64,000 bases of DNA, taken from positions 2,501 to 66,500 of the forward strand of contig RPFO01000176.1 of NCBI GenBank assembly GCA_009746045.1. Direction: 5' to 3'. The notes beneath the pieces were generated by a model. It worked only from the letters and a program-made list of their open reading frames with translations, searched no databases and had not been told where the DNA came from. A program made the position numbers and the translations under genes. Below, piece by piece: positions 41,170 through 50,288 of the stretch (positions are counted from its first letter, which is position 1; each line of letters starts with the position of its first letter). Source of the DNA: Mesostigma viride. Lineage: Eukaryota > Streptophyta > Mesostigmatophyceae > Mesostigmatales > Mesostigmataceae.

Positions 41170-44080
41170 GTTCACTCACCTTATGTACTCTGAGGATGAT
41201 GATCTCATTACCATTGGGGATGGCAACCAGGGCATAATTGATTTTGAGGCAGCAACCTTACTGTCCTCCCAACACCCTGTTCTGGAACCTTACATAAAAG
41301 CACTAACCCCTACTGTTGACAACTCCATAGATATCAAGGAGCTTGCTCATCAGCTGCACCTAGCCATGGGTCATGAAACAGTGGCTGAGGAACTGGCCAG
41401 ACGGCTGGGGGGTAGTAGCATGGGAAAACAACTCAGGAATGCAGTAAAACTGGCTAGACAACACTGTCAAGAATGTCAGTTCAATAGCCCCAAACCTCAA
41501 AAATGGCATACTGCAACTCCTTCCACCAATAGGGGCATGATAGTGGGGGATGTGATGCACATCAACAAAGATGTCCAACCCTACCTGATCCTAAAAGACT
41601 CATGGTCCAGGTTCACAGTAATGGAACCCCTACCTGGCATGTCTGCAGGGCAGCTACGTGTTGCACTCATGATTGCTTTACCCAGATTCTACCCAGTTGA
41701 CAGAATTTTGCTTGATCAACAATTTTCTTGTCTGACTGACCTGGAAGGGTGTGAAGCAATAGAGATTGCTGGGCTGGAAGATCATGAGGGTCAGGGGGTC
41801 ATTGAAAGAACCATCAGATCTGTCAAAACCCTACTAGCCAAAAATCCTTCCAAGGATGCTACTTCAGGGGTCTATTGTGACAGGGCACTCTGGTGTCATG
41901 AAATGTGCACAACCCTAAACATGAGACCTGTCTTGCATGCCACGTGGGGTGAAGTAATCCCAGCAGGCCTGCAGGCAGGTGTATATCCCCCAGAGGTGAT
42001 AGCACTGTACAACACTGCACGTGCACAAACCTCAGCAAAACTGGCAGAAAAAGATAAAACCCATTCCAGGCCAGTATTCCAAAAAGGTGATCAAGTTCTC
42101 TATTACAAGGAAAACAGCTTTGGTAAGGTTGGAACTTGGCTAGGTCCAGTTACCATCCGTGGATTTACCAAAAACAGCAAGACCGTGGAGGTCAAGCACA
42201 ATATCAATGGGAAGCGTCACAGGGTGAGCTGTCATAGAATTAAGAAGTATTATTCTCCCATGGCAGACGTGCCTGGGGAAGAGTCTTTAAGCATGGACTC
42301 ACTACTTCTATCTGGCAACTCCAGCATGCCCAGCAGTAGCTCTGAGCCACCAATTACTGCTGTTGACAGCACCACAGCACCCTCTGTGAACCCTTCCACC
42401 CTCAGTGAAGCCAGGCCCACTTCACAACCTGGGGATTGCTTAACCAGGCACGAGGTAGCTGGGTTGGAAGCATTAGCTCAGCCCCAAGGCACGAATTGTC
42501 TGCCAACCTCCCGCTCTGAGGTCAAATTGGCAGTCGCCTTGCAAGCATTACACAGGTCACATAAGCAACAAGCTGCTGTGGCCGCAGGGTTGGCAAAAGT
42601 CTCAGCTGTGTGCACTAGTCAGGACCCCTGGACCCTGGCAATAGACACTCAGGCACAGGTCAGTGTGATCAGTGCACAAGCCATCCCTGGTCTTGAGATT
42701 GCACCTTCATTTTGGGCACGGGTGCAGGATTTCTCAGGCCAAAGCTCACTGGATGTAGTGGGACAAGTGATGCTCCCTATACTTGGTATTCAGACACCCT
42801 TCCAGGTGGTGGAGGGGTACTCTGGTAACACCTTGTTGGGGGAACCTTTTGTATCCTATCCTGGGGTGCTTATCTCAGCTAATGAGCTCAGTGTCACAGG
42901 GGTGGGTGCAGTTCCTCTGGACCACTTTAAAATCCCTCTCTCCAGTATTGTCCCTGGTATGGATGCTGTCATCAAGGCAGTCAACACTCAGTATGCACCA
43001 GGGGAGATCCCTGATCTGGACAAGTTAGTGCACAGCCAGTTCCTCCATCCCTCAGCCTTTGGGCTGGGTAAGTGGGACATAGCCATGCACTCACCCCACC
43101 AAATCTCCCACGTCATACAAGAATGCAAAACACAAAAAGGGTTTACCAAGTGGCTGATGGCCATTGTCCACCAAGCCAGGCAGGAATGGGTCCTGCCCAA
43201 CCCCAAAAACCCTCAATACAAACCGCCTGTCACCCCTTCATGGGACGTGCCAGAGGGAGCCAAAAAGCTCAGATTAAAATTTGTTCTCAAACAAAAACCA
43301 CAAAAAGTGGGCTCCCCAATCTTCCATGCCAGACCATGTGTCACAGAATTAAAGGGGACATCCACACTGCCAAAAGGGGAAACATACACACCTGGGCTGC
43401 AACAAACCTCACTCAGGATCATGCTCTCCCTATTCCTCCACAACCTCAATGCAGGCCAAGACTATGTCTGCAAAGCCACTGATATTAAAAGGGCCTTCCT
43501 CAGGGGGGACCCAGAAAAGGCTGAATCTGTGTGGAAAGGGAAGGTGTACGTGGTAGACACCCCAGCTGTGTGGAAACCTTATATTGATGAGCCCCACCTT
43601 ATCATCAACATTGGGGTGGAAGGGCTTGTCAGTGCCCCAAAAATTTTCAGAGACTCAGCAGAGGAAGTATTCAAAAAGCTCAAGGCCACGTATGATGACC
43701 TGGACCCATGCTTTTTTGTTGTACCCACCCCCTCTGGACTGCTGTTCTTTGTGTGGCATGGAGATGACCAACTCATTTGTGGGCCTAGAGCTGAGGTGGA
43801 AACCTTTATTCAGCAGGTCCAGGAATCATATGAGATTGGCAAACAGGTGGAATTGAGCACAACCCCCATCCAGTTCTGTGGCATCATGTTGCAGCTGCAC
43901 AGGCAGCCAGATCAATGGGTCTGCTCTCTCTCCCTCCTGCAGAATATATCAAGATTGTCTAGATCTGCTGCATCACACCTGCCTCCCCTTACACATGTGT
44001 GCCACTGTTCAGGGCAAACTGGGGTGGTGGTCAGCCATCTGTGGGGCTCCCTTAGCTGTCATCAGCAGGGTCACCCATGA
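41003..44080 (+). CDS. Copia-like Pol: zinc knuckle-integrase-retropepsin-like-RT
   Basis: The frame is open from about 41003, starting with the Gag knuckle CLRCFQRGHARHNC and a second Cys/His cluster. Counting from 41078: integrase HHCC (H94, H99, C130, C133), catalytic Asp 158 (VGDVMHI), Asp 213 (LLDQQFS), Glu 243 (GVIERTI) and C-terminal barrel 335-390 (QKGDQVLYYKEN). After a Ser/Pro-rich linker comes the retropepsin-like domain: Asp 523 in LAIDTQAQVSV, conserved end EGYSGNTLLGEPF (579-591). Then RT: KWLMAIVHQARQEW, ARPCVTELKG, Asp 802 (ATDIKRAFLRG) and WHGDDQLI (893-900). The frame leaves the RT tail near 43960 and stops at 44080. The order IN-PR-RT differs from Copia elements generally. 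Confidence 0.93.
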   Translation: MRCLRCFQRGHARHNCPNNDSLANGVDLCPGCWHARHPLGPPGSRCNRPRYPNQCEFTHLMYSEDDDLITIGDGNQGIIDFEAATLLSSQHPVLEPYIKALTPTVDNSIDIKELAHQLHLAMGHETVAEELARRLGGSSMGKQLRNAVKLARQHCQECQFNSPKPQKWHTATPSTNRGMIVGDVMHINKDVQPYLILKDSWSRFTVMEPLPGMSAGQLRVALMIALPRFYPVDRILLDQQFSCLTDLEGCEAIEIAGLEDHEGQGVIERTIRSVKTLLAKNPSKDATSGVYCDRALWCHEMCTTLNMRPVLHATWGEVIPAGLQAGVYPPEVIALYNTARAQTSAKLAEKDKTHSRPVFQKGDQVLYYKENSFGKVGTWLGPVTIRGFTKNSKTVEVKHNINGKRHRVSCHRIKKYYSPMADVPGEESLSMDSLLLSGNSSMPSSSSEPPITAVDSTTAPSVNPSTLSEARPTSQPGDCLTRHEVAGLEALAQPQGTNCLPTSRSEVKLAVALQALHRSHKQQAAVAAGLAKVSAVCTSQDPWTLAIDTQAQVSVISAQAIPGLEIAPSFWARVQDFSGQSSLDVVGQVMLPILGIQTPFQVVEGYSGNTLLGEPFVSYPGVLISANELSVTGVGAVPLDHFKIPLSSIVPGMDAVIKAVNTQYAPGEIPDLDKLVHSQFLHPSAFGLGKWDIAMHSPHQISHVIQECKTQKGFTKWLMAIVHQARQEWVLPNPKNPQYKPPVTPSWDVPEGAKKLRLKFVLKQKPQKVGSPIFHARPCVTELKGTSTLPKGETYTPGLQQTSLRIMLSLFLHNLNAGQDYVCKATDIKRAFLRGDPEKAESVWKGKVYVVDTPAVWKPYIDEPHLIINIGVEGLVSAPKIFRDSAEEVFKKLKATYDDLDPCFFVVPTPSGLLFFVWHGDDQLICGPRAEVETFIQQVQESYEIGKQVELSTTPIQFCGIMLQLHRQPDQWVCSLSLLQNISRLSRSAASHLPPLTHVCHCSGQTGVVVSHLWGSLSCHQQGHP

Positions 44081-44120
44081 TGTTCTAGTCAAATCAAATG
44101 CAGTCACATCAGGAAGTTGA
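43960..44120 (+). CDS. Copia-like RT-RNase H connector in a shifted frame
   Basis: Frame 3 here reads TVQGKLGWWSAICGAPLAVISR, matching the GQLGWLAATTNPDLAVQSRM segment at 12313-13678. So one indel near 43950-43990 moves Pol into this frame, and another near the C-run at about 44130 moves it on to the RNase H frame. Confidence 0.75.
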
Positions 44121-44160
44121 TCCATGACTGCCCCCCCTCATCCTCCATGGCCTGAATCTG

Positions 44161-44685
44161 ATGGAAGACATCCACATCCACAGTGTCATGGACAGCTCCA
44201 TGGAGAGCAGAACAATCAATCAGATGGGGGCACGGGAATCAGGGCTGTTTTTTCTCACCAACAGGTCAGATTACATGTCCCTCACTTCCTGGTACAGCAG
44301 GCTACACCGCAGAAAACCTGGCAGCAGCAACTCAGCTGAATGTCGTGCTGTGGTGTCTGCTGCATTGCATGCTCGTTCCCTGCAGCACATGCTCACCTGG
44401 CTACAAACCCAGGCAGGCAGCACATGCAATGTCATCTCACATCTCTATACTGACAGCCAATCTGTGATCAGTTTTCTAACCAAGAAATCTGTCTCTGCTG
44501 CTGTCCACACTGACCTGGATTGGGTGATCCTCAAACAGGAGGCCACCTATTTTTCCAGCTGGACTCATGTGGATGATGAGGACAACCCAGCAGACGCTCT
44601 CACGAAGCTGCGGGATGCTGCTGGCCAACAGTACCAGCTCCTCTTTCAGAACATGAACCCCTATGATATCAGAGTCAGTGTTTGA
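44161..44685 (+). CDS. Copia-like RNase H
   Basis: 174 codons; the first few may precede the real junction. SSMESRTINQMGARESG stands for the first acidic strand, NSAECRAVVSAALHARSLQ holds the Glu, LYTDSQSVISFL the Asp, and DEDNPADALTKLRD is the conserved Copia tail. Stop at 44683-44685, 375 bp before the 3' LTR. Frameshifted relative to RT, so the pol genes of this otherwise young copy are split into at least three frames. Confidence 0.9.
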   Translation: MEDIHIHSVMDSSMESRTINQMGARESGLFFLTNRSDYMSLTSWYSRLHRRKPGSSNSAECRAVVSAALHARSLQHMLTWLQTQAGSTCNVISHLYTDSQSVISFLTKKSVSAAVHTDLDWVILKQEATYFSSWTHVDDEDNPADALTKLRDAAGQQYQLLFQNMNPYDIRVSV

Positions 44686-45059
44686 ATAAATGACTGGCCA
44701 TAGCACAGTACACAACCACCACACCCCCTTACCACAGCGATAGCTGCTGGGCGCCATAAAATTCAACACATTCGTTGTGGGGTGTGAGTGCTGGCTAGGT
44801 CAGATTTGTATCCATTTGCAGCTTGAGGACACAAGCTTTGTATCCATTTACTTAATGTGTGCTTCAGTAACTGGCCAAACCAGCCAGCTGTGTACACCTT
44901 ATTTAATGTGCAATATAACACCTGGCCAGAACAGCCAGCTGTAACCAACCTGGCTCAACCAGCCATGTCTCTTTTGTACCCCTAATCAACTTAAAAACAA
45001 TAACAATAATGTTGGGGGTGCAGACCTGCATTAAGAAATAAATAATAAAACAATACTGG
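44686..45059 (+). other. 3' untranslated region of the Copia-like element
   Basis: Non-coding; contains three loose repeats of a GGCCA.ACCAGCCAGCTGT-like phrase (about 44871-44965). The bases before the 3' LTR (ATAATAAAACAATACTGG) are not a good polypurine tract. Confidence 0.75.
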
Positions 45060-45532
45060 AGTTAGTCTCCATGCTTTGCTGTAGACTAAGTCTCAAAGGC
45101 ATTGTGAATACAACGTATGAATAAGCCTTGTAAACCTACGTTGGTATGTGAATATAAATACCACGTGGGCTATGCAGATAGGAATGCTAGTCGAGTCGCA
45201 TACGTTTCCCTAGATAGGTACTTTGGGTACTGAGGTACGTGACAGATGTCAGTACCCAGTATACGTAGTGTCCTGTCATTGGACGGTACTAGAGTATCCT
45301 AGATAGGGACCGTACTGCAGCGTGCATTGATTTGTGATCGCACGATGCAGTGACTAGACTGCTACCTGTCATCGTGTGGCCTCGGGCCAACGGTCTGCAC
45401 CCAACGGTCACTGGCGGCGCAGCCGGTGAGAGGAACGTTGATAAAGGGTAAACCTATTTTCTAATGAACCAAGCAATTCATTGCTCCAAGCCTTCAGTGT
45501 TCTCAAGCAATATATCCCACCGCATTCTAACT
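45060..45532 (+). repeat. 3' LTR of the Copia-like element
   Basis: 473 bp with the same termini and, by eye, the same sequence as 37883-38355; followed by the target duplication CCTAC. Confidence 0.94.
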
Positions 45533-45701
45533 CCTACCTCGATAAAAGTGATTTTTTTATGTATTGATTGTCAAGGAGAAAACGTAGCGAGGCTATGGCG
45601 GCGTAGAAGATAGCAGGCGATAGCTTCGGCCATTCGCGACCAGCGACAATGATACCAACGGATTCGCCGTGAAAAGGTGCGTCTAACGATACCCATATAT
45701 A

Positions 45702-45914
45702 TTAAAAATATAATAATTACTTACAGCAGAGTGAAATCACTCAAACCAAAGCAAACGCCCAGCTATAAACCTATATACAGAGCCATGTCAAAGCTCTATA
45801 CTACGATAAGACCAATGGAAACGCCTAACGGGAGGAACCTAATAGCCCTGCTGCACCGCAAAATCAGCCCGCGTACGGCGGAGCATGATGTCAGCCATGG
45901 CCCGAGTCAGCGCC
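45702..45914 (-). mobile_element. Short LINE family A insertion with 11-bp target duplication
   Basis: 213 bp matching 30428-30640, minus strand, 5'-truncated. ACCCATATATA flanks it (45691-45701 and 45915-45925). Confidence 0.9.
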
Positions 45915-46348
45915 ACCCATATATAAGCAACTTTCATTTGGTCCTTGAGCCGCCACGCTATCTGTGATGTCGGCTGGCAAGGCGTACAGGAAGTACGGCT
46001 GATGCCTAGAGGCATACAGAATAGCGTGACGGCTCACTACAAATGGACCTGGAATAGTGGTAGAACAGCTCAGGAAGCTGGACGCTTCCTGGTAGTGCTG
46101 TTTCTACTCACCCTTTACACCTTTAACCATGCGATCCTGCTGAGGAACAGGCTCTCGCATAACTCGGTGACCGGAAGTCACCATGACACCCGATACAGAC
46201 CCAACCTGACATTGCAGTCACGGATGGTGCAATGCAGGCTTCCCCCCAGCATAACCCCTGGAATGGGACACCTTTTTTCGCTATCTAACTCTTTATTGCT
46301 CCTGTTGTCCTCGTTGTCATACCTGCAGATTACCGCCTACTACACCGG

Positions 46349-46804
46349 ATGGCAAACCCCGACCCCTCCTGGGAGGAACGCCTTCGGCTGGCACAACCCC
46401 AGGGTGACCTACAAGCGCTGGCGGCGGGAAAAATACCATGGACTCCAGTGTTGGCCTCAAGCTACGCTAATATGAGCAAACGCATGCTCGTCCTCGAGGT
46501 CCAGGGCAAGAACCTTTCTCAAGCAGATAAACGTGCAGCCGCCGCTAACGTGGCAGGGCGTTCAGGCCAGGTGATTCAAGGTCTCAAGGGCCACCCCAAC
46601 GTTGAGATCTGTTTCTTTACTCCGGAGGCAGCCAAATCGGTCCTGGACACCCTCACAACGCTTAACTCCCACCCTGGGGTCACCGTGGGCCGGCGGAACA
46701 TTTATCCCGGTACGATATTGGCGCCATACAGACCTGGCGGGGACATACCACTTGACCCTGCACAACGTCCCTGGCTGGATCCGGACTCGAGAGACCCTGA
46801 ATGA
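46349..46804 (+). CDS. LINE ORF1, N-terminal part (frameshifted)
   Basis: Starts MANPDPSWEERLRLAQPQ. Contains a stretch resembling an RNA-binding fold: KRMLVLEVQGKNLSQADKRAA and HPNVEICFFTPEAAKSVLDTL. The frame switches near 46737-46742, where one G too many lies in GGCGGGGA; the sequel is in frame 3. Confidence 0.75.
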   Translation: MANPDPSWEERLRLAQPQGDLQALAAGKIPWTPVLASSYANMSKRMLVLEVQGKNLSQADKRAAAANVAGRSGQVIQGLKGHPNVEICFFTPEAAKSVLDTLTTLNSHPGVTVGRRNIYPGTILAPYRPGGDIPLDPAQRPWLDPDSRDPE

Positions 46805-47978
46805 AATCTTTAAGCCCTACGGATCGCTTCATGGGTTGAACCTGCCCAACAAGGTGGAGGACCTTCCTCGCACGGGTGGTGGCAACTCCTACCAAGCCTA
46901 CAGCATCGTCTGCAGCTACACGCCCAGGTTCGAACCGGACCAAGGGCTAGGACTGAACGGCACTGGGCAGATCTGGGGGTGCCCCGGCGGCTATTCCGGC
47001 ACCTCGCCACGCTGCCTACCGGACATTCTGCAAATCCCCATCATGGAGTTCGACATTGCTAAGCTGGCCGACTCTCGGGTGACTACCCAAATCAACATGG
47101 AACCGCTGCTATGTACCACCTGCATGCGCTCGCGTGAACATTTATCCAACGCGTGCCCAGAGGCCCTCAGGCTTGCAGCTGCCAAGCAACAGCGGCTCGG
47201 TGGCCTGCAAACCGAGCAGGACCCAGCGGCGCCCCCAGAGACGGTCCCACCGTACGTGCTCATCAACCGCTACATCATGGGCGGCTACGGCGAATGGGAT
47301 CTGCAACAACTAGACATCCCCAAGGACGCCTCGGTGGGCAGCCACCTCTACCCATACATCACCTCGGCCAATCAACCCAACAAGGTACTCTGCACCGTTG
47401 CTGCGGATAACAGCCCCAGCTTGTTGATGCACAAGCCCATGGGGGCTAGGACAGGGCGGCCACTTGACATCTGGACGGAAACGGAGGACTTTCTCAAACG
47501 TAACCAGCTCGACACGCTTGTACAAGTCTCCCGAAACGCGCGCCGGCTGTCCATCATGTTAGACGCTTCAATTGACTACCGCCCCAGGGCTGGCACCATC
47601 TATATCCTGAAAACACTAGTGCCATGTCTTACATCCAAGGAAGGAGACTTCGCAACAGCCGGGGCTCGCTTGGTCTGGACCAACGAGGAGGCCGCACTGA
47701 AATCCATCGGGGTTACGTCGGCCAAACTCAAGAGCATCCTCCGACGCGTCCCCGGGGCGAACTACGTGGATCCCCCGGGAGCGCACAACCAGCCGTCACC
47801 GTCTGACCCGGCGGCATGGCTGCCGGCCCTACCCCATGATCTCGACATGATGCCCTCCTCAACTGGCTCTCTCGAGGAAGCGACAGCGCAGGACGACCCC
47901 TCGGCCAAACGGGCGCAGCCAACGGTCACCACAGCCGACGCAACCAAGCGGGCGCGTGCATCGTCTTCCAAGGCATGA
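46602..47978 (+). CDS. LINE ORF1, C-terminal part with CCHC knuckle
   Basis: True coding begins near 46740 (YHLTLHNVPGWIRTRETL...EIFKPYGSL, RRM-like). A CCHC-type motif CTTCMRSREHLSNAC follows near 47113-47157. The rest is a long tail ending Ala/Ser/Lys-rich (KRARASSSKA). By family it binds element RNA. Confidence 0.78.
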   Translation: MRSVSLLRRQPNRSWTPSQRLTPTLGSPWAGGTFIPVRYWRHTDLAGTYHLTLHNVPGWIRTRETLNEIFKPYGSLHGLNLPNKVEDLPRTGGGNSYQAYSIVCSYTPRFEPDQGLGLNGTGQIWGCPGGYSGTSPRCLPDILQIPIMEFDIAKLADSRVTTQINMEPLLCTTCMRSREHLSNACPEALRLAAAKQQRLGGLQTEQDPAAPPETVPPYVLINRYIMGGYGEWDLQQLDIPKDASVGSHLYPYITSANQPNKVLCTVAADNSPSLLMHKPMGARTGRPLDIWTETEDFLKRNQLDTLVQVSRNARRLSIMLDASIDYRPRAGTIYILKTLVPCLTSKEGDFATAGARLVWTNEEAALKSIGVTSAKLKSILRRVPGANYVDPPGAHNQPSPSDPAAWLPALPHDLDMMPSSTGSLEEATAQDDPSAKRAQPTVTTADATKRARASSSKA

Positions 47979-48050
47979 GAGGTACGCCAACGCTCGCATC
48001 CTTCTGCATTCTCTCTCCTTCTACTAATTTATGAGTCAACTTACTATATA

Positions 48051-49085
48051 ATATCTTGGAACGTTCAGGGTTTAAATACTTATGGTGTTCGCACCCAGGG
48101 ACAGTCTAAAATATCTGCGCTCCAGGCACAACTAGCCAGTATCACTCAACCCTATGTCGGCCCATCTCATGAAATCTGGGTAGGTCTACAAGAACATAAA
48201 TTTCCTGGACGCCAAAGCGCTACAATCCTTTACACGACGCACCCCAGACATGGAACGCAGATGGGCATGGGCACGGGGGACTAGTGGAGGCACTGCATTG
48301 CTACAATATCGACGTCCGCCACACCCTCATGTTCAACTGCACCCATGGGCCCAGCACATAGATACTGCTCCCAACACATGGCAGGGTCGCTGGACCCGGC
48401 AATGCATCTCCTGGGGCGGTAAAACTGGCTATATTATATCGGTATATTATAATAATATAATTACTTACAGCAGAGTGAAATCACTCAAACCAAAGCAAAC
48501 GCCCAGCTATAAACCAGCTATATTATATCGGTATATGCCCCCAACGAACACTCTGACCGTATAAAATTTTTTGATGATTTGTTTGCTATGGTTGCCCCCC
48601 TCCTGGACCAATCTCATGAGGTCATAATAATGGGTGACTTTAATGTTGACCTAGACCATGGCCTTGGGCTTGAGACGACCTCGTTAGCCAACCACCTCAC
48701 CCGCCTCTCACTACAGGATGTTATCAAACCTCGCGACCATCTGCATACTCGCGAGTCCACTCGTCAGGGCACCCGCATCACTAGCCGTCTAGACTACATA
48801 TTTATTTCACCCTTTTGGGCATCCCTCATTTGTCACGCAGAGGTCATACGCTCCACAGTTTTTTCTGATCACTACCCCTGCCTTCTCACCATGGTGTATC
48901 ACTCCAGCCCCCCCAGAGGACCAGGCGTCCCTCGCCTCAATAAAAAGCTGCTGGCTGACCCCGCCTTTCGCACCCTAGTCCGAGAACAATGGCGGGACTG
49001 GAAAACTAAGCAAGTAGACTACCCAAGCACTACGCTCTGGATGCAAGCATGCCTCTCGCACATCCTTGATTCCTCTAAGGCATAA
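48051..49085 (+). pseudogene. LINE ORF2 endonuclease, broken
   Basis: Starts ISWNVQGLNTYGVRTQ, the EEP-endonuclease opening, with WVGLQEHKFPG as the metal-binding Glu block. A stop at 48282 and further shifts follow. The later part (48579 on) keeps VIIMGDFNVDLDHG, SRLDYIFISPFW and FSDHYPCLL, the conserved Asp/Asn and His-containing motifs. A 69-bp LINE tail is inserted at 48448-48516. Confidence 0.85.
48448..48516 (-). mobile_element. Minimal LINE family A tail inserted in a LINE endonuclease gene
   Basis: 69 bp of the family A 3' end (as at 30428 and 45702), flanked by a perfect 20-bp duplication (48428-48447 and 48517-48536). Confidence 0.92.
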
Positions 49086-49148
49086 TACGATCTAGAACAA
49101 CGCCGCATAAAAGGCAAAGACTACAATTACTACAAACGAGTTATTGCT

Positions 49149-50288
49149 ATGTTGCAATCCAAACCCCGCCTAGCCCCGCACGAGTTAACACAACTGCAAT
49201 TGTGCCAGACTGAGATGGATAAGCTACGCCTGGAACGCCACGCAGAAGCCCTAGATGTGGAAAATACATGGTGGCATGTCAAAGGTGAACGAATGAATAA
49301 GGAATTCTTTGCATTTATCCCACCCCCGCGCTCACAAACCACCATCACTGAAATTACAGACGAGACTGGCACCCATACCACCCCTCAAGACATCCTACAA
49401 TCTGGACATGCTTTTTTCTCCACCCTGTTCCGGACAGAACCCGACCCCTCTGCAAATACAGCCACACAAAAAATCCTCGATGCTATTCCCCACCGCCTCT
49501 CTCCGTCACAACAAGCTCTACTAGACGCCAGCCCCACTATGGAAGAAACATCTCTAGCACTTCAACATCTCAAAACCGGTAGCGCACCTGGTGCAGATGG
49601 CCTTCCAGTAGAGTTTTTTAAAACGTTCTGGCCCCTCATAGGCAGGGATCTATACCAATGCATCCTGGAAATCTGGAACACCGAAACTGTTGTGGGCCAG
49701 TGGTCGGAAACAATCCTCATCCTCTTACACAAAAAAGGGGATAAAACAAGTTGGAAAAATTATAGACCCATTCGCATGCTCACAGTCCCTTACAAACTAG
49801 CCAGCAAACTCTTGCAACGCCGTTTCTATAGTGTACTAGATAATCTGATCGGCCCGGAACAAGTTGGATTCAGGTCCAACCTACACATCAGCGACAGCAT
49901 CACCATGATCATGGATATTGTTGATGACGCATGGCGCAACAATATTATAGGTCTTATTTTATTTTGGGATTTTGATAAGGCATTCGACCGCATATGTTGG
50001 AAATACCTCGAGGCTATACTACACGGGCTTGGTTTTGGACCTAAACTTATTAAGGTCAGTCTAGGCATGATCAAATCCCTCACTTGGCACCTACTAATTA
50101 ATGGACATAAATCCCAAATAGGCCATAGCACACGCTCCCTCCCACAAGGCGACTGTCTCTCTCCCCTTCTCTTTTTGCTTGCTCACGCTGGCCTCTTCTT
50201 TCTTCATCAACATGCAGGACAGCCGCATTCAAGGCTACCCCATCCCTCACCACACACGTGGTCTGTTTCAAACTGCCTACGCCGATGA
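49149..50288 (+). CDS. LINE ORF2 reverse transcriptase, first part
   Basis: TGSAPGADGLPVEFFKTFW, LLHKKGDKTSWKNYRPI, LFWDFDKAFDRICWKY (catalytic Asp) and LPQGDCLSPLLF are the standard non-LTR RT blocks. Frame lost at the T-run near 50172-50176. Confidence 0.92.
   Translation: MLQSKPRLAPHELTQLQLCQTEMDKLRLERHAEALDVENTWWHVKGERMNKEFFAFIPPPRSQTTITEITDETGTHTTPQDILQSGHAFFSTLFRTEPDPSANTATQKILDAIPHRLSPSQQALLDASPTMEETSLALQHLKTGSAPGADGLPVEFFKTFWPLIGRDLYQCILEIWNTETVVGQWSETILILLHKKGDKTSWKNYRPIRMLTVPYKLASKLLQRRFYSVLDNLIGPEQVGFRSNLHISDSITMIMDIVDDAWRNNIIGLILFWDFDKAFDRICWKYLEAILHGLGFGPKLIKVSLGMIKSLTWHLLINGHKSQIGHSTRSLPQGDCLSPLLFLLAHAGLFFLHQHAGQPHSRLPHPSPHTWSVSNCLRR

Larger units (their letters stand above)
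37883..45532 (+). mobile_element. Complete Copia-like LTR retrotransposon with Gag-IN-PR-RT-RH order
   Basis: 7650 bp. LTRs 37883-38355 and 45060-45532 are each 473 bp, and I see no difference between them, so insertion is recent. The element starts AGTTAG and ends CTAACT and is flanked exactly by CCTAC (37878-37882 and 45533-45537). The gag ATG lies only 18 nt after the 5' LTR; no TGG-type primer site and no clear polypurine tract are visible. Coding order is Gag with zinc knuckle, integrase, retropepsin-like domain, RT, RNase H. Confidence 0.95.

Noticed and set aside
38399-41179. Long minus-strand ORFs opposite gag
   Set aside because: They are shadows of the GC-rich, repetitive gag sequence and show only low-complexity Gly/Pro/Val/Cys runs.
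45945-46475. 176-codon ORF before LINE ORF1
   Set aside because: It overlaps the ORF1 start in another frame and has no recognisable features; more likely the LINE leader.
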